A stretch of DNA of 58,173 nt from Corynebacterium sp. 13CS0277 (GCF_002994655.1 NZ_PPDL01000022.1:1-58173), one strand, 5' to 3'. Counted from the first letter of the stretch, positions 20,564 to 32,953 are shown. Numbers and translations: made by a program. Notes: generated by a model not told the origin, from the sequence alone.

Positions 20564-20570
20564 AAGCCGC

Positions 20571-21023
20571 ATGACTCACACAGCTGTCCTGCGTCCCTGT
20601 CGCGGCCCGGAAGAATACTCCCGACTCGTCGACATCTGGGCGGCCAGTGTGGAAGCCACCCACGACTTCCTCGCACCCGAAGACTTCCAGGAGATCCACT
20701 CCCACCTGGCCAGCGACTATTTCCCTCACGTGACGCTCCACGTCGCCGACATCGATGGAGTGGTCGTTGGCTTCAGTGGGGTGGCAGAGGACGGCCTGGA
20801 GATGCTCTTCCTCCATCCCGACGCCATGGGGCAGGGCATTGGTGCCGCACTCCTGCGGCACGCCATCGACCACGGCGTGCGCCGCGTCGACGTGAACGAA
20901 CAGAACAGCAACGCGGCGGCGTTTTACCTCCACCACGGCTTCGAGGTTGCCTCCCGTGATGAGGTCGATGATGCTGGTCGCCCGTACCCGATCCTGCACC
21001 TCCGGTTGAAGGACGCGGTCTAA
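20571..21023 (+). CDS. GNAT N-acetyltransferase, YjaB-like
   Basis: A 150-residue acetyl-CoA-dependent acetyltransferase. It shares with E. coli YjaB the elements IWAASVEATHDFL, LFLHPDAMGQGIGAALL (acetyl-CoA loop), VNEQNSNAAAFYLHHGF and EVDDAGRPYPILHL. The substrate is unknown. The start is set by the leaderless -10 box; the frame is open upstream to 20472 but that part overlaps the lipoprotein gene. Confidence 0.88.
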   Translation: MTHTAVLRPCRGPEEYSRLVDIWAASVEATHDFLAPEDFQEIHSHLASDYFPHVTLHVADIDGVVVGFSGVAEDGLEMLFLHPDAMGQGIGAALLRHAIDHGVRRVDVNEQNSNAAAFYLHHGFEVASRDEVDDAGRPYPILHLRLKDAV

Positions 21024-21426
21024 GGCCGACAAGGCGGATCTCATCGAGAAAACAACGACATCCTCCCCAGGATTGTCGTAAAAAGCAGCGCATGAATGGG
21101 GGAGGTGGAGGGCACTGTGGGGTTCCCCGCGACTCGCTTCCAGGTAGCTGTTAAGAGATTTCTTTTCTGCTCATGTTGCTACTCTCTACCCGCCCGGAGG
21201 CTGGCATCGAAGTGCCAGCGCTTAGGGGGTAACGCTAGGGTGCGGGGCTCGGCAGCTCTGAGGGGGTGGCCAGGTGAGGGCGGGGTTGTACTAAGCTTCC
21301 TGCAAATGTTCGATTGTTGCGCGTTTTTCATTGCGGCTCGAGCCTATCCGTTCGCCGTGGTAGGGCGGGGTTGGCGGCCGGGTTGTCGCATGCAATTATG
21401 GACATATGCCCACGTCGCATGATCCT

Positions 21427-21488
21427 AGGGGGTATTTTGCAGGTAACGAAGGGGGTATTTTGCAGACGTCCTAGGGGGCATTTTGCAG
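21427..21488. repeat. Three 16-bp direct repeats at a 23-bp period
   Basis: AGGGGGTATTTTGCAG occurs at 21427-21442 and 21450-21465, and with one change (C for T) at 21473-21488. The spacing is exactly 23 bp both times. Copies 1 and 3 are preceded by TCCT. Spaced terminal repeats like these resemble transposase-binding sites at the ends of IS21-family elements; an operator or iteron array is the alternative. Confidence 0.8.
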
Positions 21489-21680
21489 AATGTGGAGGCG
21501 CGGCTCCGCTAGTGGTTGAGGGCGTTGCTGGCGACAAGCGAACCCCTGTGTGGATATTCTTCCTGCGCAGGTGTTTGCGTGTGCTGACGAGGTAGGGGTG
21601 GCCGGTCTAGCTTCTCCCGTACGGCTCCTAGAGCTTCGCCGTCGTTGTCGCTGAGTGTGCAATCTATCGTGGCGCTCAAC

Positions 21681-25009
<3,329 letters not shown>

Positions 25010-25718
25010 CGCCACGGTGTCGTGGTCCCTGCGGGGCCACGGCCACGCAGCCGCACACCCGCTGACGGGTGAGCAACACGCACCCACCACGGCCCGGGCA
25101 CGCAGCCCGGGCCGTGGTGTTTCTTCTGTCCGTGGTGTCCGCGCCGTGCTGGAAGCTTGGGCTCGGTCGGTGCCGTCGCTGCCGTCGCTGCGGTCGCCGC
25201 CGATGCAGCTGGCGCAGCATTCACCGCCGCCACTGCAGCTGGGGGTGGGTGGGTGTCGCAAGGGGTTGTGTGCCGCCAGGGGGCGATGGTGGGGGATGCG
25301 GGGGTACCCGCAAGGGGAGGGGAGGGGCGTCTGTGCGGCGCTGTGACCTGCTGGTTTCTGGAGGTTTCGTGTTGGGGGAGAAGTGGGCAAAAAAGTTATG
25401 CGAAAACGCTGATAAGGCAGCCCCTCCTGGAGTAGCTTCAGGTGCATCGACCACCGTGCGTCACACACCCCCGGCGGGTGCGTGCCGGGCACCGGGCACG
25501 CCCACCGAGTCATGCAGCCCGTTGCCTCGCGCCCGTGACACCGTCTTTCTGCTTAACCCAGGTCGCGTAGGCACCCGCCCGAGGCGTGTGGTGCGTGGTG
25601 GTCGATGAGTATTCGTTTTTCCTCTCGTGGCTCCCCGTGCAAGGCCCGCGGCCGCACCCGGCCGCCCGGGCCTGCCGCGGGGCCGCGATACCCCCCTTTT
25701 TTGTTCAAGGAGACTGCT
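25010..25718. other. 709-bp spacer between ligA and the His-rich gene
   Basis: It holds the ligA terminator. An AT-rich patch at 25388-25420 contains TTATGCGAAAACGCTGATAA, an imperfect dyad that could be a regulator site but lies about 300 bp from the next start. No gene is seen. Confidence 0.45.
25085..25119 (+). terminator. ligA terminator
   Basis: A perfect 14-bp stem (25085-25098 with 25106-25119), a 7-nt loop and a following T-rich TTTCTTC. Confidence 0.85.
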
Positions 25719-26033
25719 ATGCACACCATCCACGCAGAGCACACCCACGTCCACGGCGAGGGCTGCGGCCACGTCGCCATCCCCCACGGTGACCACGTCG
25801 ACTACCTGCACGACGGCCACCTGCACCACAAGCACGAGGACCACTGGGACGACTGCGGCCACACCAACTGCGCCGACACCCACAGCACCCACGCCGACCA
25901 CGATCACGAGCACGGCGAGGGCTGCGGCCACGTCGCCATCCCCCACGGCGATCACGTTGACTACCTGCACGACGGGCACCTGCACCACAAGCACGAGGAC
26001 CACTGGGACGAGTGCGCCTGCGACTGCGCCTAA
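25719..26033 (+). CDS. Histidine-rich metal-binding protein, internally duplicated
   Basis: A 104-residue, very His/Asp/Cys-rich protein with AAGGAG 6 nt before the ATG. It consists of two near-identical modules (GEGCGHVAIPHGDHVDYLHD, then HHKHEDHWD) at a 53-residue period. Single-module versions, about 50-60 residues long, are familiar small actinobacterial proteins, so this is a tandem duplication. The C-terminus ends CACDCA. The His and Cys density suggests zinc, nickel or cobalt storage or buffering (inference). No signal peptide is present, so it is likely cytoplasmic. Confidence 0.85.
   Translation: MHTIHAEHTHVHGEGCGHVAIPHGDHVDYLHDGHLHHKHEDHWDDCGHTNCADTHSTHADHDHEHGEGCGHVAIPHGDHVDYLHDGHLHHKHEDHWDECACDCA
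25752..26011 (+). repeat. Tandem duplication inside the His-rich gene
   Basis: About 101 bp at 25752-25852 recur at 25911-26011 with only a few silent changes, offset by 159 bp (53 codons). The near identity at DNA level points to a recent or homogenised duplication. Confidence 0.9.
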
Positions 26034-26145
26034 CAACGCCTCGTACCACGTGCTGCGCCCTGTGGCTCAGCCGTGGACTGACCCCACACTTCGTCGGCAC
26101 GCATCCCCCATGTGAGGCGTGCCGGCGGCACAGCAGCTCACCCAA

Positions 26146-26205
26146 AAAACACCTCAGCGACCACGCCCCGCGCCAGTGCGGCGGTGGTGGTCGCTGAGGT
26201 GTTTT
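26146..26205. terminator. Bidirectional terminator
   Basis: A 19-bp perfect stem (26146-26164 with 26187-26205), flanked by an A-run on the left and T-runs on the right. It serves the His-rich gene (plus) and the convergent ACT-domain gene (minus). Confidence 0.9.
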
Positions 26206-26310
26206 CTTTTCAGGTGTGTGCAGGCCTTGGGGGAGGTGCCTGCGGGGCCGGTGTTCTTTCGGGGCCCGGTGCCTTGTGTAAAAGCGCTCGCTCGCTACGT
26301 CGCTACGTCG

Positions 26311-26988
26311 CTACTTTGCGACGATGGCGCCGACGATGGCACCCAGGTGGCCCAGGTGCTCCACCTCGGAGGCGAGGAAATCCGGGCCGCCCGGGCGGCC
26401 CACCACCAAAATCATGCCGGTGGAACCAATAGGGGTGGCCGCCAGCGCCGCATCCAGCAGCGCCCAGGACTCCGGAATCCAGGATTCGGTTTCCGGGTCG
26501 AGAATCCGGGCGACATCCATCGCGGGCAGGGTGGGGTTCGTGCCATCATCCTCCGGGGCGGCGGGGCTCGCCGCCACCCGGGTTGCTTCCTGCCGCACAT
26601 CGAGAGCGATCGCCCAGCCCGCCGTCATCGACTGCGGCAACGCAGCCACGAGCTCCGCGACAGCGGTGCGTACCGAATGCCGGTGGGAGGCCACCTGCGC
26701 CAAGGTCGTGATCTGGCCGCGGCGATCCACCGTCCCGGAGAACGGGCGGATGGAATCCACCTGCACACCCGGCAGGGACTCGGCCGCAGAAATCAGCGAG
26801 TCGGGCAACGCGTGAGACGGCAAGGTGACCACCAGGTCATCCATCGCAGTCCCGGCATCCTCCCCGCCGGTAAAGACGTGCACCACGTCCACGCTTTGGA
26901 TATTGCCCTCCACAGACCCGAGAGCATCAGCAAGCTTGCCGAGGCTCCCCGGAGTGTCGGGAAGAACAACACGCAGCAAATACGACAT
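26311..26988 (-). CDS. ACT-domain protein, putative amino-acid-binding
   Basis: A 225-residue cytoplasmic protein. The N-terminus (MSYLLRVVLPDTPGSLGKLADALGSVEGNI) is a typical ACT domain, which usually binds an amino acid as a regulatory ligand. The rest has no named domain but ends with a GMILVVGRPGGPDFLASEVEHL segment. No catalytic domain is fused, so it may be a sensor or a subunit. The start is ATG 26988; GTG 27000 is in frame upstream. It lies beside gatC but is divergent from it. Confidence 0.8.
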   Translation of the reverse strand: MSYLLRVVLPDTPGSLGKLADALGSVEGNIQSVDVVHVFTGGEDAGTAMDDLVVTLPSHALPDSLISAAESLPGVQVDSIRPFSGTVDRRGQITTLAQVASHRHSVRTAVAELVAALPQSMTAGWAIALDVRQEATRVAASPAAPEDDGTNPTLPAMDVARILDPETESWIPESWALLDAALAATPIGSTGMILVVGRPGGPDFLASEVEHLGHLGAIVGAIVAK

Positions 26989-27109
26989 CAGTGCGCTCAC
27001 AACCTTTCAGCACTGTTTGGTAGCGCCCATCCATCACTGGCTGTCCGCCGTGCTGCCGCAGGCGCGGCAGAAAAGATGCGGACAAAGAAATGAATGAAAG
27101 ACGCGGGCC

Positions 27110-27115
27110 ATTCTA
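27110..27115 (-). promoter_or_regulatory. Possible -10 box TAGAAT for the ACT-domain gene
   Basis: A consensus-like TAGAAT on the minus strand about 120 nt upstream of the start. No clear -35 is visible. Confidence 0.35.
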
Positions 27116-27514
27116 CGCGTTCCCCCACGTGCCCGTGGCAGTGGGGGTGAGGCAAGGCAAAAAATATACGCCACCCCGTATCCCACGCAGGGCGAGTGGC
27201 CGCCGGTGGGTGTGAAGACGGCACCCGCGGCGGGTGTCCCCGATGCTGGTGCGTGGGGTGCTTGTTGTGCGGCGCGTCCGCTGGGGTGCGGGCGGGTGCG
27301 CGGGTGTGGGTGGGCGGGTGCGATAAACTTGGTGAAATCTTCCCGCGCCCACCGCGGCCACCCTGTCGGTGGTCGCCGGGTGAGGGGACAGGCCACCCGC
27401 CGACAATCGCCACCCCACCTGCTGCCGCACGCACGTGCCGCACACTGCTGGTGGTGGTCGTGTGTGCAGATGGCCGAGTTTGCTTCACATTTTTCTTAAC
27501 GCACCCGAAGTTGT

Positions 27515-27531
27515 CACGTGGTCCCCACGTG
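27515..27531. promoter_or_regulatory. Perfect palindrome CACGTGG-TCC-CCACGTG upstream of gatC
   Basis: Two 7-bp arms with a 3-bp centre, in an AT-richer context. It looks like an operator for a dimeric regulator of gatCA, though a small hairpin is also possible. The regulator is unknown. Confidence 0.4.
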
Positions 27532-27615
27532 CGTCGCCTGCGCCCACCGCCTGTTGGTGGTGTGTGCTGTGGGCGGTGGTGCGGAACCGACCACAGGTTA
27601 GGAAGTCCACCGACA

Positions 27616-27909
27616 GTGTCTGAGATTTCGCGCGACGACGTCGCACACCTCGCCACACTTGCCCGCCTCGCGCTCAGCGAGGAGGAACTGCAAACCTTCG
27701 CCAGCCAGATCGACGGGATCATTGATCACGTCTCGGCTGTCGGTCGTGTCGATGCCGAGGGTGTGGAGCCGATGAGCCACCCGCACTCCATCCGCACCAC
27801 CATGCGCGAGGACGTGGTGGTTCCCTCCCTGACGCAGGAGCAGGCGCTCGACCAGGCGCCCCGCGCCGAGGATGGCCGTTTCGAAGTTCCGCAGATCCTG
27901 GGGGAGTAA
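27616..27909 (+). CDS. gatC: Asp/Glu-tRNA(Asn/Gln) amidotransferase subunit C
   Basis: A 97-residue GatC, the small subunit that stabilises GatA-GatB in the transamidation of misacylated Glu-tRNA(Gln) or Asp-tRNA(Asn). It contains [21 protein letters not shown] and the C-terminal [15 protein letters not shown] 27616 has AGGAAG 9 nt upstream. The gene is 7 bp upstream of gatA. Confidence 0.95.
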   Translation: MSEISRDDVAHLATLARLALSEEELQTFASQIDGIIDHVSAVGRVDAEGVEPMSHPHSIRTTMREDVVVPSLTQEQALDQAPRAEDGRFEVPQILGE

Positions 27910-27916
27910 CCACACC

Positions 27917-29425
27917 ATGACTCAGATGCACGCTGATAAGCCTTTTCTCGTTGACAACGCGCCGAACGAGCTGACTCGCGCCACCGCCGCCGAGCTGGCG
28001 GCGAAGATTCACTCCCGTGAGGTCAGCTCCCGGGAAGTCACCCAGGCCCACCTGGATCGCATTGCCGAGGTCGACGAGACCATTCACGCTTTCCTGCACG
28101 TCGGTGCCGAGGAAGCCCTTGCCGCGGCGGATGCCGTGGACCGCGCCCTCGACGCGGGCGAGGAGCCGGCGTCCCCGCTGGCGGGTGTGCCGCTGGCGCT
28201 CAAGGACGTGTTCGTCACCACCGACGCGCCCACGACCTGCGCGTCGAAGATGCTGGAGGGCTACATGGCCCCCTACGACGCGACCGTGACCGCCAAGATC
28301 CGTGCCGCCGGCATTCCGATCCTGGGTAAGGCGAACATGGACGAGTTCGCGATGGGTTCCTCCACCGAGAACTCCGCCTACGGCCCCACCCACAACCCCT
28401 GGGATATCACCCGCACCGCGGGTGGTTCCGGTGGCGGCTCCTCCGCCGCCCTCGCCGCGGGCGAGGCCCCGCTGGCGATCGGTACCGATACCGGTGGCTC
28501 CATCCGCCAGCCGGCCGCGCTGACCAACACTGTTGGTGTGAAGCCCACCTACGGCACGGTGTCCCGCTACGGGCTCGTGGCCTGCGCCTCCTCCCTCGAC
28601 CAGGGTGGCCCCACGGCGCGCACCGTGCTCGATACGGCACTGCTCCACGAGGTCATTGCCGGCCACGACCACTTCGACGCCACGAGCGTGAACCGCCCCG
28701 TCGCCCCCGTCGTTGCCGCCGCCCGGGAAGGCGCCTCCGGCGACCTCAAGGGTGTGAAGGTGGGTGTGGTCAAGCAGTTCGACCGCGAGGGCTACCAGCC
28801 CGGCGTGCTCGAAGCCTTCCACGCCGCAGTCGACCAGCTCGTCGCCCAGGGTGCCGAGGTCGTGGAGGTGGACTGCCCGCACTTCGATGACGCACTGGCC
28901 GCCTACTACCTCATCCTGCCCTGCGAGGTGTCCTCCAACCTCGCCCGCTTCGACGGCATGCGCTACGGCATGCGCGTCGGCGACGACGGCACCCGCTCCG
29001 CGGAAGAAGTCATGGCGCTCACCCGCGCCGCCGGCTTCGGCCCCGAGGTCAAGCGCCGCATCATTCTCGGCACCTACGCCCTGTCCGTCGGCTACTACGA
29101 CGCCTACTACCTCCAGGCGCAGCGCGTGCGTACCCTCATTGCGCAGGACTTCGCCGCCGCCTACGAGAAGTGCGACGTGCTGGTGTCTCCCACCACCCCG
29201 ACCACGGCGTTCCCGCTGGGGGAGAAGGTCTCCGACCCGCTGGCGATGTACAACTTCGACCTGTGCACGCTGCCGCTGAACCTGGCGGGCCTGTGCGGCA
29301 TGTCCCTGCCGGCCGGCCTGGCCTCCGACACCGGCCTGCCGGTGGGTCTGCAGATCATGGCCCCCGCCTTCGCAGACGACCGCCTCTACCGCGTCGGCGC
29401 CGCCTTCGAAGCAGGCCGCGCCTAA
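27917..29425 (+). CDS. gatA: Asp/Glu-tRNA(Asn/Gln) amidotransferase subunit A
   Basis: A 502-residue amidase that releases ammonia from glutamine for GatB. The amidase signature is intact: [20 protein letters not shown] followed by [14 protein letters not shown], giving the Ser-cisSer-Lys triad; the Lys is in [13 protein letters not shown] 27917 follows GGGGAG. It is an operon with gatC; gatB is about 12 kb away, as is usual in corynebacteria. Confidence 0.97.
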   Translation: MTQMHADKPFLVDNAPNELTRATAAELAAKIHSREVSSREVTQAHLDRIAEVDETIHAFLHVGAEEALAAADAVDRALDAGEEPASPLAGVPLALKDVFVTTDAPTTCASKMLEGYMAPYDATVTAKIRAAGIPILGKANMDEFAMGSSTENSAYGPTHNPWDITRTAGGSGGGSSAALAAGEAPLAIGTDTGGSIRQPAALTNTVGVKPTYGTVSRYGLVACASSLDQGGPTARTVLDTALLHEVIAGHDHFDATSVNRPVAPVVAAAREGASGDLKGVKVGVVKQFDREGYQPGVLEAFHAAVDQLVAQGAEVVEVDCPHFDDALAAYYLILPCEVSSNLARFDGMRYGMRVGDDGTRSAEEVMALTRAAGFGPEVKRRIILGTYALSVGYYDAYYLQAQRVRTLIAQDFAAAYEKCDVLVSPTTPTTAFPLGEKVSDPLAMYNFDLCTLPLNLAGLCGMSLPAGLASDTGLPVGLQIMAPAFADDRLYRVGAAFEAGRA

Positions 29426-29512
29426 ACGACCAGCAGCTCCTCGCAGCCCCTGCGAGGACGCCCCGCCTCCCAGTACCCCAGCAGACTTTCGTCTCGGGGC
29501 GCTGGAGGTGAA

Positions 29513-29554
29513 CAGAAGCCCGGCGACGCACGCATGTGCCTCGCCGGGCTTCTG
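29513..29554 (+). terminator. gatCA terminator
   Basis: A 14-bp perfect stem (29513-29526 with 29541-29554). The 14-nt loop contains GCAC/GTGC and can extend the fold. Confidence 0.75.
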
Positions 29555-29667
29555 CGTACCTGGGTGCGTGTGTGGGGGAGGGGTAGGTGCTTAAGTTACG
29601 GGCGTGTGACCTGCGGCGGGGGTGGTTTTCGGGCGTCGTTCGGTGGGCTGCTGTCCGGTTTTAGCTA

Positions 29668-29687
29668 TACCGTCCAGATGGTACAGT
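29668..29687 (+). promoter_or_regulatory. TetR-type operator overlapping a -10 box
   Basis: TACCGTCCAGATGGTA (29668-29683) is a dyad with 12 of 16 positions symmetric, and overlaps a -10 box TACAGT (29682-29687). It lies about 100 bp upstream of the exporter gene and is probably the site of the downstream TetR regulator (inference). Confidence 0.6.
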
Positions 29688-29786
29688 TATGGTTCTCTGC
29701 CGCACCCCGCCCTCGGGGTGCCGCGCCTGTGGGAGCACCCCGCCGGCGCGCTGCTGTCACGGAGCTGTCAAGGGAGAAGTTCACTC

Positions 29787-31340
29787 GTGTCGCACCCCAC
29801 CACACCCACCCCGGCAACGACGCCGGCCGCCACGCCCCAGTTGAGTCGGGCGCGCCGCTGGGCGATGCTCATGGCGCTCAGCGCCGGGCTGTTCCTCGTC
29901 GGCCTGGACAACTCGATCATGTTCACCGCGCTGCCGCAGCTCACTGCGCAGCTCCACCTGTCGACGGTGAGCGCCCTGTGGGCGATCAACGCCTACTCGC
30001 TGGTCATGGCCGGCCTCCTCATCGGCGCCGGCACCCTGGGCGACATCATCGGCCACCGGCGGATGTTCCTCATCGGCCTGGCCCTGTTTGGGTGCGCCTC
30101 CCTGGCGGCGGCGTTCGCCACCGGGCCCGCCACTCTCATCGCCGCCCGCGCGGCACTCGCCGTCGGCGCCGCGGCTATGATGCCCTCCACACTGGCGGTG
30201 CTGCGCAGCATCTTCACCGACGAGCAGGAACGCAACTTCGCGATCGCCGTGTGGGGGTCGGTGTCCATCGTGTCCTCCGGTCTCGGCCCCATCATCGGCG
30301 GCTTCCTCATCGGGCACTTCTGGGTGGGCTCCATCTTCCTCGTCAACGTGCCCGTCTGCGTCATCGCCATCATCGCCACCCTCGTGCTGCTGCCCGCCGC
30401 AGAAACCACCGGTACCGGCCGCTGGGACTGGCTGTCCAGCGTCTGGGCCATGTTCATGATGGCCGGCATGGTCATGGCGGTGAAAACCTTCGCCCACCCG
30501 CCGATCGATGTGACCGTACTCCTGGCGTCCCTGGCCGTCGCCGGCGGTGCCGGCTGGGTGTTCATCCACCGGCAGCGCACCGCCGCTGAGCCGGCCGTCG
30601 ACCTGGCGCTGCTCAAGCAGCCGCTGCTGCTCGCGGGCCTGCTCACCCCCATCATGGGACTGTTCGCCATCGGCGGGCTGTCGCTGGCCACCACCCAGTT
30701 CTTCCAACTCATCGAAGGCCGCAGCGCGCTGAATACCGGCGTGCTGGTCTCCGTCGGCACCATCGCCGCCATCCCCGGCAGTCTGCTCGCCGGGGCGAAA
30801 GTCCACCGCCTGGGCGTGCGGCTGACGATGCTCATCGGCCTCGGCCTCATCATCGTCTCCCTCGGCGGCATCGCCGCCAGCATTATCTTCCTCTCCGGCT
30901 CGGCCGGCGTGGCAGGCTTCATGATCAGCTTCGCCGGCTCCGGTTTCGGTTGCGGCTACGCCATGGCCGTCACCACCGTCGCGGTGTTGGCCTCCGTGCC
31001 GGCCAACCGCACGGGTATGGCCTCCTCCCTTGAGGAATGCGCCTACGAGCTCGGCAACCTGCTGGCCGTGGCCATCATTGGCAGCGCCCTGCCCGCCTTC
31101 TTCCACGCCGCCGGTGGCGGCGACTACGGCGACCTCCACGCCCCGCCGCCGCACGCGGGATCCGCCGTCCGCGAAGGCTGGTACGTTGCCCAACCGATCT
31201 ACGACGCCTTCACCGACGCCTACCTCGGCATCACCGCCCTGGCCGCCGCCGGCCTGGCCGTGACCTGGCTGATGCTCTACCGGCTGCTGCGCAACGTCGC
31301 ACCCCTCGACCCGGAACAGCTGGCCCATGCGCACGAGTAA
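29787..31340 (+). CDS. MFS drug exporter, DHA2 (14-TM) family
   Basis: A 517-residue integral membrane proton antiporter of the DHA2 family, with about 14 hydrophobic segments. Motif D1 is GLDNSIMFTALPQL, motif A is GTLGDIIGHRRMFLIG and the antiporter motif C is GLGPIIGGFLIG. The closest general resemblance is to SmvA/QacA-type exporters. GTG 29787 has GGGAGA upstream. It overlaps the tetR start by 14 bp, so the two are co-transcribed and likely form a self-regulated efflux unit. Confidence 0.9.
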   Translation: MSHPTTPTPATTPAATPQLSRARRWAMLMALSAGLFLVGLDNSIMFTALPQLTAQLHLSTVSALWAINAYSLVMAGLLIGAGTLGDIIGHRRMFLIGLALFGCASLAAAFATGPATLIAARAALAVGAAAMMPSTLAVLRSIFTDEQERNFAIAVWGSVSIVSSGLGPIIGGFLIGHFWVGSIFLVNVPVCVIAIIATLVLLPAAETTGTGRWDWLSSVWAMFMMAGMVMAVKTFAHPPIDVTVLLASLAVAGGAGWVFIHRQRTAAEPAVDLALLKQPLLLAGLLTPIMGLFAIGGLSLATTQFFQLIEGRSALNTGVLVSVGTIAAIPGSLLAGAKVHRLGVRLTMLIGLGLIIVSLGGIAASIIFLSGSAGVAGFMISFAGSGFGCGYAMAVTTVAVLASVPANRTGMASSLEECAYELGNLLAVAIIGSALPAFFHAAGGGDYGDLHAPPPHAGSAVREGWYVAQPIYDAFTDAYLGITALAAAGLAVTWLMLYRLLRNVAPLDPEQLAHAHE

Positions 31341-31932
31341 GAAAGACCTCATCCTCCGCGCCACCCTGGCAATCGTGCAGGAAGGCGGGTTCACCGCCGT
31401 CACCCTCGACTCCGCCGCCGCCCGGGCAGGCGTGAGCAAAGGCGGGCTGCTGTACCACTTTCCCACCCGGCAGGCGCTTATCGCGGGCGCCCGCCAGTAC
31501 CTCGCCGACAACTGGGAAGCCGGCATGATCGCCCACGCCGGCGGGGAAGCGCACACCCTCACCCCCAGCCAGCGGCTGCGGGCCTACCTCAGCGCCGCCA
31601 GCGGAATCAGCCCTGCCCAGGAAGTTGCCTTCCTCCTCGAACCCCGCGACCGCAGCGGCGACCACCACGACCCCCTCGCGGAGGTCACCGCCCGCTGGGC
31701 GCTGCCCTGCCCACCCCATGATGCTCCCGCCGCCTGGCGCACCGCTTACTGCCTGCAGCTGGCAGCCGACGGCATCTGGCTCGCCGAAGCCATCGGCGAC
31801 ATCCCCAGCATGGACGACACCGACTCCGTCGCCCACACCCTCATCGCGGAACTCGTGTCACAGATCCCGGCGGACCTCGACGACGTGTGCGGGGAACTCC
31901 ACAGCGCAGCACAGACCCCGCCGTCGGAGTAA
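31327..31932 (+). CDS. TetR-family transcriptional regulator
   Basis: A 201-residue repressor. The N-terminal HTH is clear (ILRATLAIVQEGGFTAVTLD, then VSKGGLLYHFPTRQALI). The C-terminal ligand domain is typical in length. Its ATG lies within the end of the exporter gene. It probably binds the dyad at 29668-29683 and senses an exporter substrate (inference). Confidence 0.92.
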   Translation: MRTSKKDLILRATLAIVQEGGFTAVTLDSAAARAGVSKGGLLYHFPTRQALIAGARQYLADNWEAGMIAHAGGEAHTLTPSQRLRAYLSAASGISPAQEVAFLLEPRDRSGDHHDPLAEVTARWALPCPPHDAPAAWRTAYCLQLAADGIWLAEAIGDIPSMDDTDSVAHTLIAELVSQIPADLDDVCGELHSAAQTPPSE

Positions 31933-32089
31933 CACCGGTTCACTCTCCTCTGGAGTGCGCTCGCCCCACGGCGGAGAGAACTCAGCGCATGCGGGGCGAA
32001 GGAGTGCGAGAATGAATGCACACGCACCCGGGGCATTCCGGCACTCCTGGGTGCTGCGCACAGGTGATCCCGCATGAGGAAAAGCCACC

Positions 32090-32806
32090 ATGGACAACAA
32101 CCAAGTCTCATTCTTCGATATCGACGGCCCCGCGTGGGTGTACGTCGTGAAGGTTCCGGAGCCTCGGGACCCGAACTACCCACCGGCAGTCTTTGCTGTG
32201 GCCTTCTTCGAGGAAGACAAGTGGTGCACGTTTCTGCCCACGGGTGGTGCATTGCCGTCGCTGACGACAGCCGGCGCGTCGCCAGTGCCGTGGCCCGAAG
32301 AGCGCTTCACTCAGTGGTGCGACGGCAGAGTCTGCGAGGTGATCGACAGCGTGTGGGTCGCCGACGCCACTGAGCTGTGGAAGGCACATGCTTACCTGGC
32401 AGACGGTGAGATTTTGTGCATGATGGGGGTGCCTGGAGACGTGTGGGGCCTACGCCGCGACTACAGCGTTATACGCGACAGGTGGATCGGCGACGTAACC
32501 CCGGAGATGGTGGAATCCTGGGCCTGCCCGTCGGTTGATAACTATGAGGCCGAGCGTGAGGCCATGTGGGCGCGCATGGCGGAGTTCCCTGAGCTGAAAG
32601 AGCTTAAGCACCAATGCTTATCGAGGGAGAGCTTTTACATCTACGACGTCCTCGGGGTTCGCTGGGAGAAACCGCATTGGCCGGTGCGTCGGTGGCGTGG
32701 GTACCGCGCCCGGCGGTTTACACCTCCGCCGAATTACCCGGAGTTGTACCCAGACCTGCGACGTAACGTCCCGGTCGACAGCTTCACCTACACCCCCTTC
32801 TCCTGA
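32090..32806 (+). CDS. Unknown protein A1 (first copy of a duplicated pair)
   Basis: A 238-residue soluble protein with no recognised family. It shares long identical blocks with A2 at 33724: FFDIDGPAWVYVVK, FLPTGGALPSLTTAGASPVP, WPEERFTQW, RWIGDVTPEMV and TPPPNYPELYPDL. It differs mainly at residues about 110-125 and 160-180. It has no signal peptide or membrane segment and is Trp- and Pro-rich. GAGGA lies about 9 nt before ATG 32090. It is less GC-rich than its neighbours, which suggests transfer. By context it could be an immunity-type protein, but no domain supports that. Confidence 0.75.
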   Translation: MDNNQVSFFDIDGPAWVYVVKVPEPRDPNYPPAVFAVAFFEEDKWCTFLPTGGALPSLTTAGASPVPWPEERFTQWCDGRVCEVIDSVWVADATELWKAHAYLADGEILCMMGVPGDVWGLRRDYSVIRDRWIGDVTPEMVESWACPSVDNYEAEREAMWARMAEFPELKELKHQCLSRESFYIYDVLGVRWEKPHWPVRRWRGYRARRFTPPPNYPELYPDLRRNVPVDSFTYTPFS

Positions 32807-32947
32807 AGCCGTGCAACGGGCTCGGTCTTTGTACTCAGCTCCAGGGGAATCTCAGAAGGTTTCCTGGAGCAAATGCGCGCGATGGGTTACCGTGGACCTT
32901 TGACTCGAAAAATCGCCAGTTTACGGACGAAGAAACGCCGACTGCGG

Positions 32948-32953
32948 TAGTCT
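32948..32953 (+). promoter_or_regulatory. -10 box TAGTCT for the 83-residue ORF
   Basis: TAGTCT is 7 nt upstream of GTG 32961, a leaderless arrangement that supports this small ORF being expressed. Confidence 0.45.

Larger units (their letters stand above)
26989..27615. other. Divergent intergenic region, ACT-domain gene / gatC
   Basis: A 627-bp region with no gene. A minus-strand TAGAAT at 27110-27115 is a plausible -10 box for the ACT-domain gene. A perfect palindrome sits at 27515-27531, about 85 bp before gatC. Confidence 0.5.
29426..29786. other. 361-bp region between gatA and the MFS gene
   Basis: It contains the gatA terminator (29513-29554) and a promoter/operator block (29668-29687) for the MFS-tetR operon. 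A small hairpin built on CCTCGCAG/CTGCGAGG also lies near 29440-29458. Confidence 0.6.

Noticed and set aside
21427..21488. CRISPR array
   Set aside because: The repeats are 16 bp with 7-bp spacers, far too short, and no cas genes are present.
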